A stretch of 64,000 nt of DNA, from positions 146,204 through 210,203 of the forward strand of contig MPNW01000074.1 of the NCBI GenBank assembly GCA_011800805.1, given 5' to 3'. Every line of letters begins with the position of its first letter. Positions within the stretch are counted from its first letter, which is position 1. This stretch comes from Hirudo medicinalis. Taxonomy: Eukaryota > Annelida > Clitellata > Hirudinida > Hirudinidae. Positions 46,501 to 57,044 of this stretch are shown in pieces. The position numbers and the translations under genes are program-made. Below the pieces are notes generated by a model. That model saw only the letters and a list, made by a program, of their open reading frames with translations. It did not search any database and was not told the origin of the DNA.

Positions 46501-48826
46501 CTACGAATTTTGCCTTCGGCGTGACAACACAAAGGTGGGGATATGACGAAAGACGTGCATACTCTGCGGAGAGAAACCCTGCGTCATATGCCGATATTCT
46601 CTGGCTCAAGTTCGCCTGGCGACACAACCATGTTCTGAAAATTTGGACAGAAGCCATGAAAACAGCTTTCTCTAGTGCTCGGAAATCAGTCCCTCAGAGA
46701 AGGATGTACTTCCTGCGCGAAGGTAACTCCGAGTTCGCAAGGAACAAGTGCAGAACCCTGAGGAAACATCTCCTTGATAATACCAACGACTGGGAGATAG
46801 CAGCAAATTTAGAAGGATTGATGCCGTGATTGATTCCGCGATGACCGATACATTCATATTTATGGAGTTGACGGTTCTATGAGAGGACAGGATAGGGGTC
46901 CAATTAGGGGTTAGCAATTGCCTAAAGAAAGAAAGAATTATTTATTTGTTTGATTAAAGTCCGTTGCATAACTAAGATGATTTGGACTTGCTTCGTGATA
47001 GAGGTGGGGGCAAGAGGTCTTGTTGGAAGGTCCATGTATGCATTCCTGGTCTCACATGCAGGGCAAGGATCAAGTTTATGACAAAGATTTCCAAAGCTGT
47101 GGAGGAGGTGGATATAGACAAGGAGAGACCACAAGTAACCTCTCGAAACCAAGAAAGAAAATTTCGCCTTAGTGGACCTCTTCGGTCGGCGCGTTGAAAC
47201 CATTTCACTACTAATTTAATTTAATTTAAATAGTTAATATTTCTAATATTATTAATGATATTATTAGTTATATAATTTAACCTTTTACAACTATTATTAC
47301 TCTTATACTTATTATTTCATTACAATATCTAACACTAACTAACATCATCTTAGTTATGCAAATGACTTTAATCAAATAAATAAATAATTTCACTACTAAT
47401 TGTCCTATTCATCACGTTATGCTGAGGACATTAATAAAATACTACTACTACTACTTTCACTACTAATGATTGTTCCCGCATGGTCTAACGGTTAGGACTT
47501 TCGTCTCTCACGATGGCAGCACGGATTCGAATCCCGTTGCGGGGTGTACCGTCCTAATCATCTAGCTACGTAACGTACGTTAATAAACAATAATTCACTA
47601 CCAATTCATATCGTTTCTTTTACATAACTAACATCAACTAACAATTCCAAATCATCTCAGTTTTGCAAAGGGCTTTAATCAAATAAATAAATTTCACTGC
47701 TATACATTCACATGCTATATTGTTACATGCCTGAAAACCAATCACGAGGCTGCATGAGGCATTCAACAGGCTTCCTCTCAAGTCAGCGAGCTTGCTGAGG
47801 TTGTTGCTCGAGCGAGCTGGCGCGGTGCGATTGTGGTAGGAGACAAGAATCGTGATTGCGTGTCGGATGGAGGTTGGAAAGTTAGACGAGAAATATTAAG
47901 AAGAGGAAGGCCAGTAGGGACAACCTGATCAACGGATGCGGCCCGGCTCCGGAGAACGTCAGAGATTTCAAGACCGAAACGTTCGGCGAGGGCTACCCTC
48001 TCTGAGGATCCTGCTGGCGCTCTTCATTAAGAGTTTCAATTTCTATGACGAATGCAGAAAAGCAATTTTAACGCTTATCTCTAGAATTTATCTTCAGATA
48101 ATAAAACAAACTTCCGAATTCGATAAACTTTCTCTATCAAATAACATATCAAAATTTTGGTTTGAAAAAATAATTCCGTCAACAGTTATCGTAAAGCATC
48201 ACATCGACGCATACAAGTATGAGCGCATGGTGTTTTATGATTTGATACTTTTTATTTATTGTTTTATGGAAGAATTATGTTTTGGGGATGACTGATGGAT
48301 TGAAATATTTCAACGGAATTTATTTCTCTCGAGGTTTCATAAGTTCAGTCTTTTTCAATTGAACTTTTTCTTTGTTTAATACCGTAATTTAAAAATGGTC
48401 TTTGATGAAGCAAATTAAGATTCTTTTTCTTTCAAAGAAGGAAACAAATAGTTTCAGAAAATTCAACTTAAAAAAATAAAGTTGAATCCTGTTGTGTATT
48501 TCTGTCTAATGAAAGTGATTCAACAACACTCCACATACGAAAGATGAAACCGGAAGTGCAGTCTTTTGGGAAATTTTGAACTTAAAAATAGCCTCTGACG
48601 CTATGCAAATGGCGCATTATAAATTAACTATTATTATTATTTTTTTTTTATTATTTAAGAATAGATTTTTTATTTATTGCTAAGCAGTTTGGTATGAGTA
48701 TTGACTAATCCATACCATTAAATTTTATTTTATTTACTTGTAACTTTATTATTCATTATATTTTGCTGTTTTTAAGTTTTTTTGATTGATATTGTGCAAT
48801 TTTATTAAATCACAATTTTTTTTGCT

Positions 48827-48860
<34 letters not shown>

Positions 48861-51800
48861 TAATAAGTATTCTTGCATAACGCCAAAAGCATAAGCATCA
48901 GGGCGCTTAGTGAGGGCGCAGGCTGCGAACACGACACTCAACGACTGCTGGTTTTGCCGTCTCTCGCACGAACTATCCCTCTGATAAATTAAATTAAATT
49001 ATTCCCCTGATCTAACTTGCATGCTATTTATAGTATTAATCTTCACTTTTTAACAGCCCTTACAGAGATTGATTTATGGAGGGCAGGTGAGAACTTAGGA
49101 TTATTACATAAATTATGTGATACAATAATATTTTTATGATTTTGTCTTCCATTAGATTGACATTATATCTGTAATATAAAACAGAAAGTGCATGTGTATG
49201 TTTGTCTGTCCCAAGAGCTCCTCCCAACGTGAACGGTAGCGACTTGGAATTTGCACACGCCATCCTAGGTCAACCGTGTTATTTTCAATTGTCAACTTTC
49301 AAGTTTTGCAACGTTCACCTTTTCCTAAATAGCATGCGAGCTTACTCGAGAGCTACTGAAAGTAAGGAGCATTGTGCTCCCGCTTGGTCTAATGTTTGAG
49401 ACTTCGCCTCTCGCGATGGCAGCACATGTTCGAGTCCCGTTGGGAGAGCACATTCCCAATCACCCACTTCTTTGAGGGAGAGTAAGCTGGCTGAATTTGA
49501 AGGACGCAAATATTAAAATTATTTATAATGATAACAAATGAGTTTGACTGTCGAAACCGGTTTGAAAAAGGTTTACTATTTTTAATTTTTTTCAACTCAC
49601 AAGAACTCCTCCAAAATGGTGAAAGTGACGTTTGCACTTGTTATTCTGTCTGCTATTCTTAGGCAAACTGCGCCCTTTTCAACTTTTTTCAAGTCACAAG
49701 AAATCCCTAACGGTAAATAGTAGCGATTTGAAATTTGCACATGTCATTCTCTATGCTACTCGTAGGATCAATTGTGCTATTTTCAGTTTTCAAATTTCTT
49801 TGTTTTCCAACTTTAACCTTTTTCCTAAATCGCATACGAGCTTTAAACTCGAAAGCTACGGAAACCGAGGAGCTGCTGAAATTGTGCTCCCCCATGTTTT
49901 GATATTTGAGACTTCGCCTCTCGCGATGGCAGCATGGGTTAGAGTCCCGTTGAGGGAGCACCATCCTAATCACCCAGTTATTTGAGGGCAAGTAACTGGC
50001 TGAATTTGAAGGACGTAAATAATAAAATTAATTATAATTTATAAAAAATTAGTTTGAAGCCGGTTTGAAAGAGCTTGTAGTTCCTGATGAGATCTTATTA
50101 ATATAATTACAATTTTTGTTTAATCAGTAATGAAGTAGTTATAGGTAGATTCTCATGCATCAGTTTATTATTCAATTTATGGATTTGAATGGGCGAATCC
50201 CTGGTGCTTGTAAGTGTACTGAAATATTTTAAATATCAACATTTAAGCCAAATAATTCATTTATGGCATCAAGTAATTTTAAAATTAAATCTAAATATTA
50301 GCAATTTTAATCATCAATGTTATAATTGCTAGTGTTTTTGTGGCTAAAGAATTCCATGAACTAGCATGTAGATGCTCATCTCCCAGGATCTGTTGTTCAC
50401 TGGCATAAAACCGATCCTGTCCGTGACCAAACACATCGCCACCGACAACTTGCAGAAGATTAGTTCATCATCGACTGAAGACTCAACGGAGAGCAGTTTC
50501 CAGTTCATCAAGGTGCCAGCAAAGTACATCAAGGACAAAAACATGGTCCGTCTGCAAGTAGATGTAAACGTTTGTCGTTATCTCTGCTTGTTACTCCTAT
50601 GGGTTGTGATAAATAATGGTGTGAATTTAATTTAGATGCTTGTGATGATTTAGAAGTAAAAGAAATTAGATGCACCTGTTTTCAAAATTTTGAAATGTAA
50701 CCTCTAATTGCTTCAAAAGTTTAATTTTTATGCTGCGTTTTCAGCTGTCTTCTGTGTCTGGACTGCTGCTGTTGAGCTCCGACTTCATCATGTTTGACCC
50801 TGATCCTTGTGATGTTCAGGTCAAAGAAGGAAGCATCGAGGATTTCAGCATTATCATACCCATCACCAGCTTGGGAAGCATAACACTCACGAAGAATGCC
50901 GAATCCTTACTGAGCGACCGGTGAGTCTCTTCCTTGATGAATGTCTGCATGGGCATGCATAAAGAATAATTAAGGAGAAGGAAAAGATTTAAAGATAACT
51001 TCATGTTTATAGGAAATAATCATTGAAGTTTCTGAATTGTTCCAATTGAAATTTTTATCGCAAAAATTATTAAGTTTTTATGGGAGGGCTTCCATTAATT
51101 GTGTCAACAAATTTAATGTAATTTTCGACCCCCTCCCTCCCCATTATTAACAACTGTCAAACTTTTAAAGGACCCCCTATCAAAATTATGTAAAAAATCT
51201 GACACCCCCCCATAAAAATGTTTTCATAATTTTTAATTTGTACCTTGTATCACTTTGAATTTGAGACCATTTTATTTTGAAAGTAAATATAATAATTGTT
51301 AGACTGAATATTATTGTCAATATCTTTAGTTAGGCAGTACTAATTTAGAGGATTTAATGTCTAGTGTATTTGTAGTCCATTCTGACAGGATCATAATAAA
51401 AGAAACAGGGGAAGAACTGGCCAAAAAGCTCGAACGTATTAGCGACCAATTAAAACATAATGAGGAAGGAAAGGAACCACAGATTGTGGATGTATTTGAG
51501 AAGGCAGAAATTTCAAAACAAAATCTCAACATTTTTCAAATGGATTCTGTCGAAGAGGGGGTAATTATAACGATTAAAAAAAGGAGTTGCAGTGAGACTT
51601 CGGATGAAATGAGAAGAGGAAGGATGGAAGATGATAAAGATCCAGAAGTCTTGGCAGCAGCTTTAGATCAGAAAGTCTTTGAGAAGAAAAGGTCAACCAG
51701 CATGCGCAAAGAAAGACCTCTTTCCATTGTCGGAAATCTGTTCCGCTTCGGAGGATTGGAATCCTCATCATCAGAGGTCAGTAGTCCCACACTTGCCTCT

Positions 51801-54800
51801 GGAAACAAATCGTCCCTGTGTGGTGGAGGATCCACTTCTGTGGAGAACATCACCATTAGCAGTCCCAATGGTTCAAAACTCGTTTCCAGAACTCTCAGTT
51901 CACTCTCCTCGTATTCAAGTTCTCTCATTGATGACTTCTCGTCTCATCTCTTTTCATCCACTTCAAGTAATTAACTTAATTCAACTAAATTTATCAATTA
52001 AAATGAAAATAACCTTTAAATATTTATTCGGTCTTAAAAGCACTAGTTTCACTTTTTTGTTAATTTACTACAGTGAGCATGTGAGGAGTAATTTAGTAAT
52101 TGATTCTTTATTAAGCTGAGAAGTTCTTGATGAAAGAGTTGTTTGAAACCACTAATTAGATCTTGATTTAAGGCACTCCAAAACTCCAAGCCATATCAGC
52201 CTCGCCGTCATCACCAACTCCATCTCCTTCATCCTCTGATCATCAAGTGGACCGTGCGTTCTTCCTTAAACCGATCGATGTTTTGACAAAAAAAGTTAAG
52301 GGACAATTGAGCTCGTCTGTTGAGTCTACGGGAGGTGTGCACACTTTAAATGCAAAGACTTTCTTTAAACCTGTGGAATTTAAATATTTTTTATTATGTT
52401 CAAAAATATTTTGGACGATGTAACACTTGTTTATGCAATGTTGTTATTGTTACAGATGAAGAAGACAAGGATGGAGATTTGTTTCTCCAGTTCAAAATTA
52501 TCCCTGCCAATCAATCCAAGAATTCATCTGACTTGAAAAGTGACTACTTGTTTGCTGTCCAACAAGAAAAGTTTGTTTGGTTTCTCTTGACGTCAATTCC
52601 ACTCCCTTGCTGTGTGGACTCATAATGTGACGATTGTTCTGCAGAACTGCGATGCTGTTCACCTTCTTCTTGTATTGGAATCCAAGTTCTCAAGAAAGTC
52701 AGTCGTGTTTTGATGAACCGTGGTTTGTTTTGGCTGATCGGAGTTCGGACGAACAACGTGAGGGTTTCGCATCAGGAAATGTCGAACAAATTGAACAGAG
52801 GAAGAAATCCAAGGAATGGAAGGTTGTGATTTGAATCATCGAAGTCAATGAAGCATAATGTCTGCTGGGTAATAAGTCCAAACTTATACTAACATCATGT
52901 AGATTGTGAGTCTCCAGGAATTGAAGAGAGCACTGAGAATATCAGAGATCGAAAAACTTCCACTGCCCGAACTTTTACATGAATCGCACATCCTCGAAAA
53001 TCTCATGGTGAAGCAGGTAATTATTGGATAATCTAATCTTTCAAGTTAGCCGAAGTTTTATGGCTCCATCAATAAAATTGTAACCAAGCTAAATGGCAGA
53101 TTGTCCTTCTTCCTCTGAATGTGTGAAGGTGAGGTTATCTTAATCTTTCATCAGTCAGACTTTCTCTCTTTAAACTTGAACAACGGTTCTTCTACAGAAG
53201 TATTATGAAATCTTTCTTTAAGCACATGTGTACAAATATTAATGAAGTCTTATAAAAACTTCATGTTTATCCGGTGAATCCATTTGTTTGCGGATGTCAT
53301 ACAACATTGACACATAGAAACAATTGGTATTTTAGTAGTTTAGTAGTTTTTCAATCAATTTGGCATGCAAGTTGGCTGCTACAGAAAGATCTTAAAAAAT
53401 CGTCTCTAAGTGACCTTTGTCTCGAGCCTGAATCTCGGTCTTCGGATGGCTGTAACCTAAGCAGCGCTTTTGATAATTGAGCTACATGATTCTAATAAAT
53501 TTGTAGCTTCATGTAAACTCCAGGTAAATTGATTAATAACCTGAATTACTTCCATTGTTATTCAACGTAAGCAATTGAACAAGACTTTCATATTACTTTT
53601 AGTTGACCTTCCATCTTCCACCTCGAGCTGAGGGTTGCAAATGGGATCTTTTGTACAGCACGGAGATCCATGGGTTCAGTCTGAAGACTTTATTCAGGAA
53701 AGTTGAAAATAAAGAGGGACCGACCATGGTTCTTGTGAAGGATGATAAGAGTCAGGTTAGTGGTAAATATGTGATTTGTCCAATTATCAGGCCTTAAAAG
53801 TTATGATGATGATGATGATGATGGTGACGACGACGACGATGATGATGTTAACAATAACAATTACGATTACAATAACAATAATTCAAATAATGATGACTGG
53901 CAGGAAGTGGAAACGTTTGTATACCGTCCTCTGACAAGTTTGATGATGATGACATCTAGCTTAGTTATGAATGACTAATAATTTAATAGGCCCCATTCAT
54001 TCATTGAATGAAGAAACACCTTATTCGTTGCTAGGTATTTGGAGCCATGCTGTCATGTACAATGAAACCATGTGATACATTTTATGGTAATGGCGAATGC
54101 TACCTCTTTTCATTCTATGAAAAATTCAGGGTTGGTCTCGAGGAGTTTTATTCATTTAATGTCTACGAAATGCATTCTTATGTGTTTGTGATTTACAAAT
54201 TAAACAATGCTATCTTTACTAAATTTTTACTCATTCTTACATTTTATTAGAAATTCGGATGGTCCAGTCTAAACAATTACTTTATCTATACCCCCTTTGA
54301 AAGCATTTCAATTGGATCAGGAGAGTATGTTATTTTCTTTATATGTAACAATTATAGTTGACTTAATTATAATAGTTGGCAAAATTAATTATAACAAATA
54401 TCAATAACTAATACACACGAAATAAATGTATCTATAAACACTCTGAAATCATTTGCTTTTGCTTAGGACATCAAAGATGACATTTTTATTGCTTGGAGTT
54501 TGAGGTTAAATTGTGGAATGACGCAATGTGCTGATCGATTTTTTGTATTAAATTCATGATGTCAAAGTTAAAGTTATAACTATTCAATTACCTTCTATAA
54601 ATAATGTCCAATTCTCATTCTCCCTAGGAATGCTATCAGCCTCCATTTTGTGCGGCAAATATTTTTCTTTAAAATTGTTGCTTTCTTTATTTTCAAATAT
54701 CCTAATGGTGATTATAATGATATTAGCCATCATATTAGATGATAGATGTGGAGGTGCGAATTGAATTCCGCTAAGAAACATGAAAAATTCTTTTGTTATA

Positions 54801-55610
54801 AATGAATGGCTAACGTTTTTGTCAACAAAACAAAAACTCAGGGAATCCAATCTCAAGGATGAGAGGATATCGCTTGATGTAAATTCGGAAAAGGAAATAA
54901 AATGAACTCAGTGCGTATTTGAAAGCAATTTTAAACGCGGCGAGTCCTTAAAAAGCAAAAAATGCTACGTTGGTCGTTCGCAGGTCAGTCCTGTTGTTGA
55001 ATGCACGTCTGCTCTTTCTGCTAGCAAAAGCTTCAGAACAGATGGTTGTATGATGGACGTAGTGTTACATAAGACATGAACATTTTAAGTAAACATTTGA
55101 TTATAACGTAAAGCGACTAACACCTAATTCTACCAAAGCTTGCTGGACGTGTTGATCTGCCTAAAGTAAAATTATGTTCCGGATGCACTTGATTTATAAT
55201 ACTGTGCTTCTCGCGGCAACTAAATTTGTCATTAAGAATTTTCTGGAGTGGATTAAAGCAAAATAACTCCTTTCTCCGGAACATAACCTTACGTTACGTT
55301 TGTCGATTGGTGAAGTGCGAAAGTCCTTATAAATTGTGTCTAAAACCACGATAACAGTGTTGAAAATACACATTTTATAGCAAAAATAATTGAAGGACTA
55401 ACTCTAATCACAACCATTTAAATTTATAAAGATTTTGAAGAAAATCAACTAGTACACATAGATTTATTCTTCAGAGGATCAGTTGGGCTTTGGCTTGATG
55501 GGGACCTTTATTATGGGAGAACTCAAAGATGTCCGACTTTTAGGAATGACATTCTGACAGAAAATGAGGATTTTATAGTTAGATGCCTGGAAGTCTGGAG
55601 ATTCGTTTAG
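40591..55610 (+). CDS. OXR1: Oxidation resistance protein OXR1/NCOA7 (LysM-GRAM-TLDc)
   Basis: Exons: 40591-40655, 43238-43322, 44141-44254, 45030-45233, 50372-50557, 50745-50920, 51389-51966, 52173-52334, 52456-52570, 52645-52822, 52903-53016, 53603-53755, 54035-54130, 54251-54324, 55475-55610. All phases agree, giving 811 residues; human OXR1 has about 870. The order matches the family. A LysM domain ([33 protein letters not shown], then TLYIPDD) comes first. A GRAM-like domain follows ([32 protein letters not shown]). A long Ser-rich linker holds [11 protein letters not shown]. The C-terminal TLDc domain has [25 protein letters not shown], then [19 protein letters not shown], and ends [11 protein letters not shown]1/NCOA7 proteins protect against oxidative stress and bind the V-ATPase through TLDc. 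The exon 3 donor (gttttg) and exon 2 acceptor (gaaag) are weak. Further alternative exons may exist in the 5 kb intron 4. Confidence 0.93.
44838..44917. repeat. (CAT/CAC)n microsatellite
   Basis: Imperfect run of cat, cac and cgt triplets in intron 3 of the OXR1 gene. Confidence 0.8.
45900..46920 (+). mobile_element. RLE-type LINE fragment, part 1
   Basis: This plus-strand copy belongs to the same element type as at 20.2-21.9 kb. Near 45970 the frame reads [20 protein letters not shown] then [16 protein letters not shown], the end of the RT domain. A deletion follows, and the frame resumes with [12 protein letters not shown] and [20 protein letters not shown]. The zinc-finger part is scrambled over several frames. 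The nuclease core is represented by [20 protein letters not shown] near 46815-46875, where the P of PD is replaced. The element lies sense-oriented in OXR1 intron 4 and is broken at about 46930 by SINE-related insertions. It resumes at 47735. Confidence 0.65.
46950..47202 (-). mobile_element. SINE-tail-bearing insertion of unknown body
   Basis: On the minus strand this ends in gtccaaatcatcttagttat, then gcaacggactttaatcaaac, the SINE family tail, followed by an AAAT-rich end. The remaining body (46990-47200) has no tRNA-like head and is not recognised; it may be a LINE 3' end sharing the tail. Confidence 0.45.
47203..47704 (+). mobile_element. Array of SINE and SINE-tail copies punctuated by a 13-mer
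   Basis: The 13-mer tttcactactaat occurs at 47203, 47388 and 47455 exactly and at 47593 and 47692 in diverged form. Each interval between copies ends in or consists of a version of the SINE tail. The interval 47468-47592 holds a full SINE: a tRNA-like head with A box tggtctaacggttaggact and B box ggattcgaatccc, then tail gtcctaatcatctagctacg. The others are tail-only or have an unrelated AT-rich body. Confidence 0.7.
47735..48035 (+). mobile_element. RLE-type LINE fragment, part 2 (C-terminus and 3' UTR)
   Basis: This is the continuation of the 45.9-46.9 kb element. The frame reads [20 protein letters not shown], a typical C-terminal helix of this LINE type. A GC-rich 3' UTR follows with ccggagaacgtcagagattt, gaccgaaacg and ggatcctgctggcgctc. 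The same order (ccagaaagcgtcagatcagg, gccgaaacg, atctctgctggagctcc) occurs on the minus strand at 20575-20640. Confidence 0.6.
48830..48866. repeat. (AAT)n microsatellite
   Basis: Run of aat triplets in OXR1 intron 4. About 230 bases upstream (48590-48630), gcctctgacgctatgcaaat resembles 29955-29985 and is probably another dispersed repeat end. Confidence 0.85.
49190..50060 (+). mobile_element. Two direct copies of a composite tRNA-headed repeat
   Basis: Units at about 49212-49532 and 49690-50045 share, in order: a block with aacggtaaatagtagcgat-like sequence and tttgcaca; a block with tttttcctaaat and gcat(a/g)cgag; a tRNA-like head (49375-49451 and 49884-49960, both with cttcgcctctcgcgatggca); and a tail with aatcaccca, ctggctgaatttgaaggacg, then an AAT-rich end. 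The head resembles the SINE at 30.1 kb but the tail is different, so this is a second subfamily or a composite element. It lies in OXR1 intron 4. Confidence 0.65.
51085..51320 (+). repeat. Dispersed DNA-transposon terminus, copy 2
   Basis: Inverted relative of 19885-20130. It starts gggcttccattaattgtgtc and continues with a C-rich tract (gaccccctccctccccatta), a second C-rich tract (gacacccccccataaaaatg) and an AT-rich remainder. It lies in OXR1 intron 6, shortly before exon 7. Confidence 0.6.
53797..53850. repeat. (GAT/GAC)n microsatellite
   Basis: Run of gat, ggt and gac triplets in the intron after OXR1 exon 12. Confidence 0.85.
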
Positions 55611-57044
55611 TTTGATGTTCATCTATCCATCGTAGACACCACTTTCTTTCTCCCGTGTTGTGCCATCATATGATTTAACCACAATTACGTTAAACATTGA
55701 ATATCGAAATCCACAACATTTCTAGACTTTTCATGTCTTCCTAGTATTTTTATGAGAACTTTTATACCAAGGTAATGCGAATTCTCTGGTTACATATCGA
55801 CAATGAACAATTTGCATTTTGTTATTTGAGGCTCCATGATGGATGAATTCGTTTCACTTGAGCCAAATAATTGATTTTAATTTGTCTCCTTCCAGCCATA
55901 TTTATGTCCTCTTTAAATTCAGTAATTATTTCTTTAATGTTGATATTTTGGACACTTCAAATTCTGATCGCATCTCGGGGCACCAGTGCTAGCAAGTCTG
56001 AGAGTTGTTCGCTTAGATCGCTAAAGGTAAGAAATTCTGGTCTCACATATCATTTTCATGTTTTTCTTCAAATTTTGTATTCGTTTAGTAATATTGTTTT
56101 TTTATTTTGTTTTCTTTTTTAAATCACTGATTTATTGACATTAGTTTGAATTTTGTAACTCATTTGAGGACATCAAACCTTGTTTATGCTTATTTCATTC
56201 TGACGAACGAGTAAATGTTCATGACGTATGCCTATTTAACTTGATAAAACAATCGTAAACAGACGTTAAGAACGGACTTCCAACGTAGCGAAGGTGTTTG
56301 TTCTGCAGTCCAATAGCTTTTACCGCCTCTTGCTTCATTCGTGGTTATGCTTTTACTGCATTTAGACTCTGAAACTGCGTTATTTTATTCTCCATTTACT
56401 GATTTGATATTTTGTTAGAAATATCGTTTATTCAATATTATAATACTTATTTTGATATTATTATTTTTTTAATATAATTATTTTTTATTATTATGTAATA
56501 ATATCTCAGGTTGAAGTTAGTTAAATTATCTTATTTATTTCACAATTGAAATCTAGTCAATGTACTTATATGTCAGTTTAGCCTCAGTGACTTACAGCTT
56601 AGTAAAATTGTAACTCTGAGTTTTTTTGTTTTTCCTATTTGTCATAAATTCAAACAAAATCTAAATATTGCAATATTAGTATTAAAATCGCGGTTAAGAT
56701 ACAAATACGGAGTTCGTTCCATAATTTTAAACGACATTTTATACAAGATCGTCTCAACCAAAAAGGACAATTAAGCCCCAACTTCAAACCTTAAAAATAT
56801 TTAGATATAAAAAGAACTGGAGTTGGATTAGTTTAATTCAGTTGAAAGACTAAACACAATCAAAGCATGTTTGTCCATTTTGTCTTTAGCAAAAAGGCCT
56901 ACGCAAATTTAACTTATTCATTAAGCAAAACTAAGATAACAAATAATGTCCAAATATAAGATTACATTGATTTGATAGGCATCAGTAAGTGATTGTGAAT
57001 TAATAATTGCTTCCATTCGACAGAATTCAATACAGACCCTTACT
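55611..57044. other. Convergent intergenic region
   Basis: This lies between the OXR1 stop and the ALDH8A1 stop. It is presumably the two 3' UTRs plus AT-rich spacer; nothing else is visible. Confidence 0.5.

Noticed and set aside
53797..53850. Acidic repeat as coding sequence
   Set aside because: The GAT/GAC run lies after the OXR1 exon 12 donor and is not needed to keep phase; it is an intronic microsatellite.
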